Both the position numbers and the translations under genes were made by a program. The notes under the pieces are model-generated. The model saw nothing but the letters and a program-made list of their open reading frames with translations. It made no database searches and was not told where the DNA came from. A stretch of DNA of 64,000 nt. It comes from G965276675 sp965276675 (lineage in GTDB: Bacteria; Acidobacteriota; Terriglobia; Terriglobales; Acidobacteriaceae). The stretch covers positions 1,116,001-1,180,000 of the forward strand of contig OZ255624.1 in assembly GCA_965276675.1 (NCBI GenBank), read 5' to 3'. This document shows positions 1 through 7,263 of the stretch, one piece after another. Every line of letters starts with the position of its first letter. Position 1 is the first letter of the stretch.

Positions 1-159
1 GCCGATATAGCGAATGAGGAAACGGTGATTGCGAGTAAGAAGGCCCTGCTGACAAGTCAGCTAAACACGGCAAACGCGATCCTTCAGCAGATTCCGTCTC
101 AGCTTAACTACGTGAATGAGCTTTATTCGGCTATTACAGGATATGGAGCAAAACAGTGA
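1..159 (+). CDS. fliD: Flagellar filament cap protein FliD, C-terminal end (partial)
   Basis: The window opens inside an open frame of 52 codons ending in TGA at 157-159. The tail reads as a helical, Gln/Asn-rich segment (KKALLTSQLNTANAILQQI) followed by a short hydrophobic end, the usual look of a FliD C-terminus, which forms the coiled-coil that contacts the flagellin tip. The strongest argument is context: the stop overlaps the GTG start of fliS in a GTGA junction, and fliD-fliS pairs are standard in flagellar operons. The 5' part lies outside the window, so the identification rests on the tail and its neighbour. Confidence 0.7.
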   Translation, partial: ADIANEETVIASKKALLTSQLNTANAILQQIPSQLNYVNELYSAITGYGAKQ

Positions 160-533
160 GCTTTGGCTATGGTCAACAAACGCTCGCGACAGCCAGTCCT
201 GTCGAGCTCGTGGTGGCGCTCTACGACGGCGCGACTCGTTTTCTAAGAGAGGCGATCAGGGCTGTGGAGGAAAACGACACAAGAGCGCGAAGGCTTTCGA
301 TCAAGAGAGTGCTTGATATCGTTCTGCACCTGCAATCCAGGCTTCGGCACGAACATGGACCTGAGGTGGCTTCAGCCCTGGATCAGTTTTACGTAGACAT
401 CTTCAGACAAACGCTTGAAGCATCTGCCGCGAACTCTCGTGAAGGATTGGAGCGAGTGATCGCACACGTAGAAGAGGTACGAGGGGCGTGGAAAGTCGCA
501 GCACGTGATCCGCAGGTGGGTGCTCTTGGGTAG
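156..533 (+). CDS. fliS: Flagellar export chaperone FliS
   Basis: A 125-residue protein, the usual FliS size. FliS binds the C-terminus of flagellin in the cytoplasm, keeps it unfolded and hands it to the flagellar export gate. Family features visible: the N-terminal ASPVELVVALYDGATRFL helix (about residues 13-30), typical of FliS, and a second amphipathic helix around VLDIVLHLQSRLR. The start is a GTG overlapping the fliD stop by 4 bases, which indicates translational coupling. The window shows no flagellar gene downstream, so this is probably the 3' end of the operon. Confidence 0.88.
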   Translation: MSFGYGQQTLATASPVELVVALYDGATRFLREAIRAVEENDTRARRLSIKRVLDIVLHLQSRLRHEHGPEVASALDQFYVDIFRQTLEASAANSREGLERVIAHVEEVRGAWKVAARDPQVGALG

Positions 534-708
534 CGTGAGGGCATGGGTGGGCTAGACGAGCTGTCAAGAACAAGACACGATATGCCAAAAGAGTGGCCCG
601 GAGCTTGCGAGTTTTTACAAGCCCAGAACCGAGATGAAACACTTCTGGTGACTCGTCCGCGTTTTAGTTGCTAGACTCGCGTCTATTCCATCTGGTACTG
701 GAGCGGCA

Positions 709-2031
709 ATGCGACATTTGAGTCTCTTCTTAATTGTGATATCGCTATTGGTGGTGATTCCGAAGCAGGTGGCTGCTCAGGATGCTCAGCCTCACCGGAT
801 ACTTCTGCGGGCAGGCCGTCTCCTTGATGTGCGGAGTGGCAGAGAAGCCACGGATCAGACTGTAATCGTAATAGCGGATCGTATCTCCGGCATAGCTCCG
901 ACCAGTTCAGTGCCCGTGCAGGCCGGAGACCGCGAGGTGGATCTCCGCAAAGCTACGGTACTGCCGGGCCTAATTGACGTACATGTCCACCTGACAGACG
1001 ACACCAATTTCGACCCGTATCACGAGCTCTCCACCAGTGTCGCGAAGAGCGCTTTGATCGGGGCGCGCAATGCGAAGGTGACGCTGGAAGCTGGTTTCAC
1101 AACGGTTCGCAACGTTGGAGCGGACGGCTTTGCGGATGTGGACCTGCGCGACGCCATTGCCGAGGGCTTGGTGGAGGGGCCGCATATGCAGGTAAGCGGG
1201 CCAGCTCTCGGGATTACTGGAGGGCACATGGACGAAAACCTACTGCCATTCCAGTATCACGCGACGGGTGGTGGCGTCGCTGATGGAATCGAGGCGGTTC
1301 AACATAAAGTCCGCGAAAATATCAAGTACGGAGCAGACCTGATCAAGATCGGCGCGACGGGTGGTGTCCTCTCAAAAGGGGACGATCCGCAGGCCAGCCA
1401 ATACACGCTGGCGGAGATGCAGGCGATTGTTGCGGATGCGCATAGATTGGGACGGAAGGTCGCCGCGCATGCCCATGGCGCGCAGGGTATCCTCTGGGCC
1501 AGTGAGGCCGGCGTGGATTCTATCGAGCACGGCACCTACATCAACGACGAGGATATCGCGATGATGAAAAAGCACGGCACCTACTTCGTGCCCACGGCTT
1601 ACCTGATCGACTGGATGCAGCAGAATGGGCGCCTTCCCGCGATCTACGCGCAGAAGATGCACGACGTGAGTGCGGTTGAGAAGCAAAATGCGAAGAAGGC
1701 GATCGCTGCCGGGGTGAAGGTGGCGCTCGGAACCGATGCGGCGGTGTACCCGCATGGACTGAACGCACACGAGCTCGATGTGTATGTAAACCAATTCGGA
1801 ATGTCTCCGCTGGCAGCACTGCAAACTGCAACCATCAACGCAGCCGACCTTATGGGATGGTCAGATCGAGTGGGTGCTCTCGAACCCGGGAAGTGGGCCG
1901 ACGTGATCGCGGTAAATGGTGACCCACTCCAGGACGTAACCGTGCTCCAGCACGTGGCATTCGTGATGAAGAGCGGGTTGGTTTACAAGGATGAAGTCAA
2001 CACCGCAGTCGCGCCGGCAGGAGCGCGATAG
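709..2031 (+). CDS. Secreted metal-dependent amidohydrolase (imidazolonepropionase-like)
   Basis: 440 residues with a signal peptide (about 1-23, ending VAA-Q), so exported. It has the amidohydrolase TIM-barrel ligand set: HVH at 92-94, a probable carbamylated Lys213 in LIKIGATGG, HAH at 254-256, His274 in IEHGT and Asp343 in GTDAA, followed by the usual C-terminal beta-sandwich return (GALEPGKWADVIAVNGDPL). This arrangement resembles Xaa-Pro dipeptidase/imidazolonepropionase-type enzymes that cleave cyclic amides or peptides; the true substrate cannot be told. It is the first of three amidohydrolase genes on the same strand. The 220-bp gap to the next gene suggests separate or attenuated expression. 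Confidence 0.85.
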   Translation: MRHLSLFLIVISLLVVIPKQVAAQDAQPHRILLRAGRLLDVRSGREATDQTVIVIADRISGIAPTSSVPVQAGDREVDLRKATVLPGLIDVHVHLTDDTNFDPYHELSTSVAKSALIGARNAKVTLEAGFTTVRNVGADGFADVDLRDAIAEGLVEGPHMQVSGPALGITGGHMDENLLPFQYHATGGGVADGIEAVQHKVRENIKYGADLIKIGATGGVLSKGDDPQASQYTLAEMQAIVADAHRLGRKVAAHAHGAQGILWASEAGVDSIEHGTYINDEDIAMMKKHGTYFVPTAYLIDWMQQNGRLPAIYAQKMHDVSAVEKQNAKKAIAAGVKVALGTDAAVYPHGLNAHELDVYVNQFGMSPLAALQTATINAADLMGWSDRVGALEPGKWADVIAVNGDPLQDVTVLQHVAFVMKSGLVYKDEVNTAVAPAGAR

Positions 2032-2258
2032 CAGGGCAGGCTCGCAGTGGCCAGCGTCCGTAGAGTGCTAGTATCGGCGACATCCGCTCTTCGCTGTGGC
2101 TCACCTGGGAGATAACCGTCAATGCCAGAACACATTGGGTACGGGAGGCGCCGCTCAGCGCTGATATTGCAAGCTGCTGTTGGCTATTTTCGATCCCGCT
2201 GCTTGCGCAGAGTGCGAATACGACCGCCCCCGCCGACCTGGTCATCAAGAATGCTACG

Positions 2259-3479
2259 GTGATGACAGCCTCGCACGGCACGCTCGATCGCGGCAGTGTA
2301 TGGGTGCACAATGGCAGGATCGCGGGAGTGGGGCCGGACGTTAGCGCCCCGGCCAGCTCAACCGTTGTCGACGCTACCGGTAAATACGTCACTCCGGGTA
2401 TCATCGATCCGCATTCGCACTCGGCACTGGATAGTGATGTCAACGAGGCGACCAGCCCCGTGACACCCTCCATGATGATGATCGATGCATTCGACAACAC
2501 TGATAAGGCGCTCTATCAGGCGCTCGCTGGTGGTGTCACCACTGAGCTGCTGCTCCATGGCTCCGCGAATCTGATCGGTGGGCAGGCTGTCGTCATCAAG
2601 AACAAGTTTGGCTTGTCGCGCGACGCGATGATCTTTCCCAACGCGCCGCATTCCATCAAGTTCGCGAGTGGCGAAAACCCAAAGCGCGTCTATGGCAGCA
2701 GAAATGAGCTTCCCTCGACGCGGATGGGGAACTTTGAGGTCATGCGCCAAGCCTTCGAAGACGCCAAGGTCTACATGGCCTCGTGGGATGCCTATCACGC
2801 CAAGGTAGCGAAGGATGAGAAGGATGCAGTAGCGCCCAAGAAGGACCTGAAGCTAGAGGCGCTTGCCGATGTTCTGCGCGGCAAGTTGTATGTGCAGATC
2901 CATTGCTATCGCGCAGATGAGTTCCTGACGGAAGAGGCCCTCGCAAAAGAGTACGGCTATAAGATCCGCGCCTTTCATCATGCGCTCGAAATGTACAAAG
3001 TCGGCGACAAGATCGCGCCGACCGGGACGGCCATTGCAACCTTCGCCGATTGGTGGGGATACAAAGATGAGGCGTGGGATGCGATTCCATGGAACGCCAT
3101 GATGAGCAAACGCGAAGGCATCAGGGTGGCGCTGAAAAGTGATTCGAACGACTACGTCCGCCGCCTGAATCAGGAAGCAGGCAAGATGGTGCATTACGGC
3201 GGCGCGACTGAGGAGGAGGCGATCCAGATGGTGACGCTGAATCCGGCATGGATCATCGGAGTTCAAGACCGAGTTGGCTCTATCGACACCGGCAAAGATG
3301 CCGACCTGGTGATCTGGGACAAGGACCCTCTTTCGACCTATGCTCGCGCGGAGAAGGTGTATATCGACGGCGACCTGTTTTTCGACAGCTCATTGCCAGG
3401 CTTCGGCACGACGCACTTCCACGGCGTGATGCACAGTGCGAGCTCCGAGGGATACGAAGATGATGGAGACGGCCAATGA
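2259..3479 (+). CDS. Amidohydrolase with a probable N-terminal frameshift
   Basis: 406 residues counted from the GTG at 2259. Metal motif DPHSHS lies near residue 50, further His in QIHCYRADEF and RAFHHALEMY, and an Asp in KSDSNDYVRR; the end GSIDTGKDADLVIWDKDPL is the usual amidohydrolase closing sandwich. The true N-terminus appears broken. The frame stays open upstream to 2064 and encodes a signal-peptide end (SIPLLAQSANTTAPADLVIKN) without any ATG, GTG or TTG. An ATG at 2122 begins a basic-hydrophobic signal start in another frame. Adding one T to the TTTT run at 2187-2190 would join them. Either a real mutation or a base-calling error. Its stop overlaps the next gene by 4 bases. Confidence 0.8.
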   Translation: MMTASHGTLDRGSVWVHNGRIAGVGPDVSAPASSTVVDATGKYVTPGIIDPHSHSALDSDVNEATSPVTPSMMMIDAFDNTDKALYQALAGGVTTELLLHGSANLIGGQAVVIKNKFGLSRDAMIFPNAPHSIKFASGENPKRVYGSRNELPSTRMGNFEVMRQAFEDAKVYMASWDAYHAKVAKDEKDAVAPKKDLKLEALADVLRGKLYVQIHCYRADEFLTEEALAKEYGYKIRAFHHALEMYKVGDKIAPTGTAIATFADWWGYKDEAWDAIPWNAMMSKREGIRVALKSDSNDYVRRLNQEAGKMVHYGGATEEEAIQMVTLNPAWIIGVQDRVGSIDTGKDADLVIWDKDPLSTYARAEKVYIDGDLFFDSSLPGFGTTHFHGVMHSASSEGYEDDGDGQ

Positions 3480-4873
3480 GCGCGAGAGTGCATGCGGGCG
3501 TAATGGCGTTTATTCTTCTTGCAGCCGGAGGAGTGGACGCGCAGGTGCAACGTCCTGCCGCACGCTCCATTCAGGCGAGCCAGGCTTCTTCTACCGGGGC
3601 GACTCTCGGGCCGAACATGACCTCGACTGCTCCGCCAACTACAATCGCGATCACGGGCGGAAAGCTGTTGACGGTGACTCACGGGACGACCGAAAACGGA
3701 GTCGTCGTGATGTCCGGAGGCAAGATCCTGGCGGTCGGCGCCGCGAACTCGACCCCGATTCCGAAGGGCGCACAGCTCTTCGATGCAAAAGGGATGACAG
3801 TGTACCCGGGGCTCTTCGACACAGAGACGCACCTGGGATTGACGGAGGTCGGCTCAGATCAGAGCAACAACGATCTGGTCGAAAAGAGCGACGAGATCGA
3901 GCCAAATATGCACGTTGTGGATGCGTTCCACGCGGAGACAGTACGCATACCGGTTGGACGCCTGAACGGAGTGACGAACGCCATTGTGGCTCCATCATCC
4001 GAGGACTCCATGCCTGGGCAGGACGCATTGATCCAGCTCTATGGCAAAGACCGTGACTCCATGATCCTGGCGCCGGATATTGCGCTGGCCATTAACTTCG
4101 AGGGGGATGTGCGGCGGCATGCAAACTTCGGCGCAGGGGGCGCGAAGTTTCCGACCACCCGCATGGGCCTGGCGTCGCAGTTGCGTCAGACTTTTCTAGA
4201 TGCTCAGGCATATGCGGCCTCGCTCGATGAGGCAGCGAAGAAGGACCATAAGGGACCGGCGCCAAAACGAGATCTCAAGTTGGAAGCACTCCTGCCTTAT
4301 CTGAAGGGAGAAAAGTCAGTTATTCTCGGTGCTTACGAGGGGTATGAGGTTGAGGTCGCGATGGGGATCGCAAAAGAATTCAAACTCAAGGTGATCCTTA
4401 ACCACGTTACGCACTCGCAGGATGTTCTGGACGCGATCGCGTCGTACCACGTGCCGGTAATCGTCGGCCCTATTTACGATGAGCCTGCGGCAGATCAGCG
4501 TTACGATGCAGTGTTCTCGTTACCCGCGGAGTTGCAGAAGCGCGGTGTCAAGATTGCGCTTTCTTCAGCAGGGTCGGGGCCGAATCCGGAAAGCCGCAAC
4601 CTGCCTTACGCCGCGGGGTATGCAGTCGCGTATGGACTCCCTTACGACGAAGCGATTAAAGCTATCACGCTGAATCCCGCGGAGATGTTTGGCGTCGGTG
4701 ACAAGCTGGGTTCGCTGGACGTGGGAAAGACCGCCAACGTCGTAGTAGCGAATGGCGATCCCCTGGACGTCCGCACAACGGTAAAGCAGGTGTTCATCGA
4801 TGGGATTGCAGTCCCGATGGAAAGCCGTCAGACCCGATTGCGCGATGAGTACATGCCGCTGACAAAGAAATAA
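3476..4873 (+). CDS. Secreted amidohydrolase-like protein lacking metal ligands
   Basis: 465 residues with a signal peptide (about 1-22, ending VDA-Q). The fold is clearly amidohydrolase: N-terminal sandwich strand ITGGKLLTVTHG, barrel entry YPGLFD, and the C-terminal GSLDVGKTANVVVANGDPLD. The metal site is altered: the DxHxH motif reads DTETH (first His replaced by Glu117), and the late aspartate position reads SSAGSG instead of the SDSND of its upstream neighbour. It is similar in length and segments to the gene at 2259-3479, with which it overlaps (ATGA). I infer a paralogue that either uses another metal arrangement or acts as a non-catalytic partner of the upstream enzyme. Confidence 0.8.
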   Translation: MSARVHAGVMAFILLAAGGVDAQVQRPAARSIQASQASSTGATLGPNMTSTAPPTTIAITGGKLLTVTHGTTENGVVVMSGGKILAVGAANSTPIPKGAQLFDAKGMTVYPGLFDTETHLGLTEVGSDQSNNDLVEKSDEIEPNMHVVDAFHAETVRIPVGRLNGVTNAIVAPSSEDSMPGQDALIQLYGKDRDSMILAPDIALAINFEGDVRRHANFGAGGAKFPTTRMGLASQLRQTFLDAQAYAASLDEAAKKDHKGPAPKRDLKLEALLPYLKGEKSVILGAYEGYEVEVAMGIAKEFKLKVILNHVTHSQDVLDAIASYHVPVIVGPIYDEPAADQRYDAVFSLPAELQKRGVKIALSSAGSGPNPESRNLPYAAGYAVAYGLPYDEAIKAITLNPAEMFGVGDKLGSLDVGKTANVVVANGDPLDVRTTVKQVFIDGIAVPMESRQTRLRDEYMPLTKK

Positions 4874-4941
4874 GTAGCGTCTACTTTTCGAGGGGTGCGT
4901 GGATAGAGGATTGCCGACAGCCGGAGCAACTTACTTCGGAG

Positions 4942-5829
4942 TCAGGCTTCTCTGGCTTCAGGCTTAATGCTGGCGGAGCGAAACCGGTTCGCCAAATCGA
5001 ACTCGCTCCGCAACTCTGGTGTTTTCAGATTCTCACGCAGGTGCACTAGGCGCTGCTCGAGCGCGAGCAGTGCGGTGGCGATCTGGTCCGTGTTGGTCAT
5101 GGCGATGTCGCGCCACATGGAGTAAGGGCTTGCGCCAAGCCGCGTCATCTCCCGCATCGCCCGCCCGCCGATCATGCGTAGATCGGTGGCATCGCCGAAA
5201 GCATCTTCAAAAAGCGCGCTAAGCGCCGTGGCCAGCATCTGCGGCATGTGGCTGACCCAGGCGCAGAGTTCGTCGTGCCGCTCTGGATCGAGGTCGAGCG
5301 TACGGCAGCCGAAGCGCTCGATGGAACTACGCCACTCGGCCGCAAGCGGATGCTGCGCTCCGGCCATCGGAGTGAAGAGCCATACCGCGTTCGCAAACAG
5401 AGCCGCCTCCGCGTAGCTTGCGCCGCTTACCTCCTTGCCGGCCATGGGGTGACCGGGGAGAAAGCCGGCGCGTCCTGGTTCGTTGTAGCCGGCTTGACGA
5501 GCAGCGTGGCTGATCGCCAGCTTCACGCTGCCGACGTCTGTCACGAGCTGGTGCTGCGCGAGCAAAGGTGCGAGGCGAGCGGTCCACTCGATGATGGAAA
5601 AGACAGGGCCGGCAAGGACGATCACGTCGGTTGCTTTTGCGGCTCTCTCGGGGTCGTCGACAGCAGTGTGTACGGCTCCAAGAAAGAGCGCGCGGCTGAG
5701 TTCGTCAGCGTTCCGATCCCACCCGAGTATTTCGCCGGGAAAGCCGTATTGGCGGAGTGCCAGGCCCAAGGAGCTGCCGATCAGCCCAGTGCCCAGAATC
5801 AGCACCCGTTCGATGGTGCTGCCGCTCAC
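4942..5829 (-). CDS. tyrA: Prephenate dehydrogenase
   Basis: 295 residues. Converts prephenate to 4-hydroxyphenylpyruvate with NAD(P)+ for tyrosine synthesis. The Rossmann motif GTGLIGSSLG lies at about 13-22, followed by a dinucleotide acidic/basic patch (GWDRNADELS). The prephenate-site region (LPGHPMAGKEVSG, about 125-137) and the helical C-terminal dimerisation half (WVSHMPQMLATAL) are both present. No chorismate mutase or ACT domain is fused, so tyrosine control must come from elsewhere. The start overlaps the end of aroF by 4 bases, giving an aroF-tyrA operon that joins entry of the shikimate pathway to its tyrosine branch. Confidence 0.92.
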   Translation of the reverse strand: MSGSTIERVLILGTGLIGSSLGLALRQYGFPGEILGWDRNADELSRALFLGAVHTAVDDPERAAKATDVIVLAGPVFSIIEWTARLAPLLAQHQLVTDVGSVKLAISHAARQAGYNEPGRAGFLPGHPMAGKEVSGASYAEAALFANAVWLFTPMAGAQHPLAAEWRSSIERFGCRTLDLDPERHDELCAWVSHMPQMLATALSALFEDAFGDATDLRMIGGRAMREMTRLGASPYSMWRDIAMTNTDQIATALLALEQRLVHLRENLKTPELRSEFDLANRFRSASIKPEAREA

Positions 5830-6845
5830 GCGATGGACCGTCCGACTGCCGGCGCAATGATTCTGAGCTCATCCATCAGCTTCGAAAATTGTTCAGGAAA
5901 CAGTGACTGTGCCCCATCGGAGATAGCCCGGTCCGGATTGGGATGCACCTCGATCAGCAGACCGTCGGCACCGGCGGCGACACTGGCCTTGGCCATCGCG
6001 GCCACCTTGTCACGACGACCCGTGCCGTGCGAGGGATCGCCGAGCATGGGCAGGTGCGAGAGCGCTTTGATCACTGGAATAGCCGAGATGTCCATCGTGT
6101 TGCGGGTGTAGGTTTCAAAGGTGCGGATCCCACGTTCACACAACATCAACTCGTAGTTGCCGCCGGCCAGAATATACTCGGCGGAGAGCAGCAGCTCTTC
6201 GATGGTGGCGGCGATGCCGCGCTTCAGCAGCGTGGGTTTGCGCGCCTGGCCGATCTCGCGCAGTAGATTGAAGTTCTGCATGTTGCGCGCGCCGATCTGG
6301 AAGACATCGACATAGGGGAGCATCAGTTCAATCTGCGAGATCTCCATAACCTCGCTGATGATAAGCAGGCCATGGTGGTCGCCGACCTCGCGCAGCAGCT
6401 TCAGCCCCTCCAGGCCCATGCCCTGGAAGGAATAAGGTGAGGACCGTGGTTTGAAGGCGCCGCCACGCAGGAACTGAGCGCCGGCAGCTTTGACCTGTGC
6501 GGCTGCCGTGAAAATCTGCTCGCGCGATTCTACAGAGCAGGGGCCGGCCATAACGGTAATCTCATTGCCGCCGATGGCAACGCCATTTGCGAACCGGATC
6601 GTCGTGCCTTCCGGGTGAAAGTTACGCCCCGCGAGCTTGTATGGCGAGGAGATCCGATGCGCATGGCTGACACCGACCATCACTTCGAACTGCTTGACAT
6701 CAAAGCTGGAGGGTGTGCCCACGCCGGCGAGAATGGTTTGCTGAGCTCCGGTAGTGCGGTGCACGGTGAAGCCCAGTTCGGTGAGCTGTTCGACTACGTA
6801 CTGGATCTGCTCCTCGGTCGCTTTTTCCTGCATGGCAACGATCAT
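5826..6845 (-). CDS. aroF: 3-deoxy-7-phosphoheptulonate (DAHP) synthase
   Basis: 339 residues from the ATG at 6845, which has AGGA six bases upstream; an in-frame GTG at 6872 would add nine residues. First step of the shikimate pathway: PEP plus erythrose-4-phosphate to DAHP. The first 70 or so residues form a ferredoxin-like, ACT-type domain as in Thermotoga-type enzymes, which carries feedback inhibition there. The TIM barrel follows, with AGPCSVES, KPRSSPYSFQG and DPSHGTG motifs binding PEP, metal and phosphates. A small hairpin (GTCCC/GGGAC, 6853-6869) sits immediately before the ribosome-binding site. Upstream is the structured element at 6910-7050, so leader control is possible. Confidence 0.92.
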   Translation of the reverse strand: MIVAMQEKATEEQIQYVVEQLTELGFTVHRTTGAQQTILAGVGTPSSFDVKQFEVMVGVSHAHRISSPYKLAGRNFHPEGTTIRFANGVAIGGNEITVMAGPCSVESREQIFTAAAQVKAAGAQFLRGGAFKPRSSPYSFQGMGLEGLKLLREVGDHHGLLIISEVMEISQIELMLPYVDVFQIGARNMQNFNLLREIGQARKPTLLKRGIAATIEELLLSAEYILAGGNYELMLCERGIRTFETYTRNTMDISAIPVIKALSHLPMLGDPSHGTGRRDKVAAMAKASVAAGADGLLIEVHPNPDRAISDGAQSLFPEQFSKLMDELRIIAPAVGRSIA

Positions 6846-6909
6846 GAATGGTCCTGTCCCCGGCAGGGACACTGGTCTGTACGCCGCCCCGCCAGAGTTT
6901 GTTATACAA

Positions 6910-7050
6910 GACCGGTTTCAGGGTTGCTGGCGCAAAGACCCGCCCGATGTGGCCGTTTCCCATCCTAGCAAGCAAGTTTGCTGGGGACCCGGCTCAAAGA
7001 ACGCCACGTTCACTTCTGTTCCCCGAAGGAGACTTACCCTGAAACCGGTC
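6910..7050 (+). ncRNA. Candidate structured RNA, 6S-like or leader element (strand uncertain)
   Basis: Perfect 15-bp inverted repeat (6910-6924 with 7036-7050) closes a 141-nt fold in the aroF/gltB divergent gap (6846-7263). Inside is a second stem (about 6946-6953 with 7013-7020) and an apical hairpin (AGCAA/TTGCT, 6967-6971 with 6978-6982). Each side of the central bubble could make a small local hairpin. A long hairpin with a large central bubble is the architecture of 6S RNA; a multi-arm junction riboswitch is the alternative. On plus, an extended -10 (TGtTATACA, 6900-6908) precedes it. On minus it would be the aroF leader. I found no consensus of a riboswitch class I know. The rest of the gap to 7263 shows nothing else clear. 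Confidence 0.4.
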
Positions 7051-7263
7051 AGGCCGAGGCGAGTTTGTGGAGTGCCGAACCGCGCGCTGGTGGAGCTGCC
7101 GCTCTATACCGTGAAGAAAACGTGAGTAGAAGGTCGCACGGCGGGGAGATTGCGGTTATTCTATGCACCTGCTCCTGCAAAAACGCCTCCGTGAACTGCC
7201 GGAAGCCATAGATAACTAGCGACTTTAAGAAAAGTGGTCTCTATACCTAGACAGAGGATGCCA

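Noticed and set aside
543..674. 43-codon frame right after fliS (ATG 543 to TAG 674)
   Set aside because: The only purine-rich stretch is too close to the ATG, the peptide resembles no flagellar chaperone, and an equally good frame exists on the other strand. Too weak to list as a gene.
6910..7050. Glycine, SAM, TPP, cobalamin or T-box riboswitch identity for the structured element
   Set aside because: None of the conserved core strings of these classes that I know is present on either strand.
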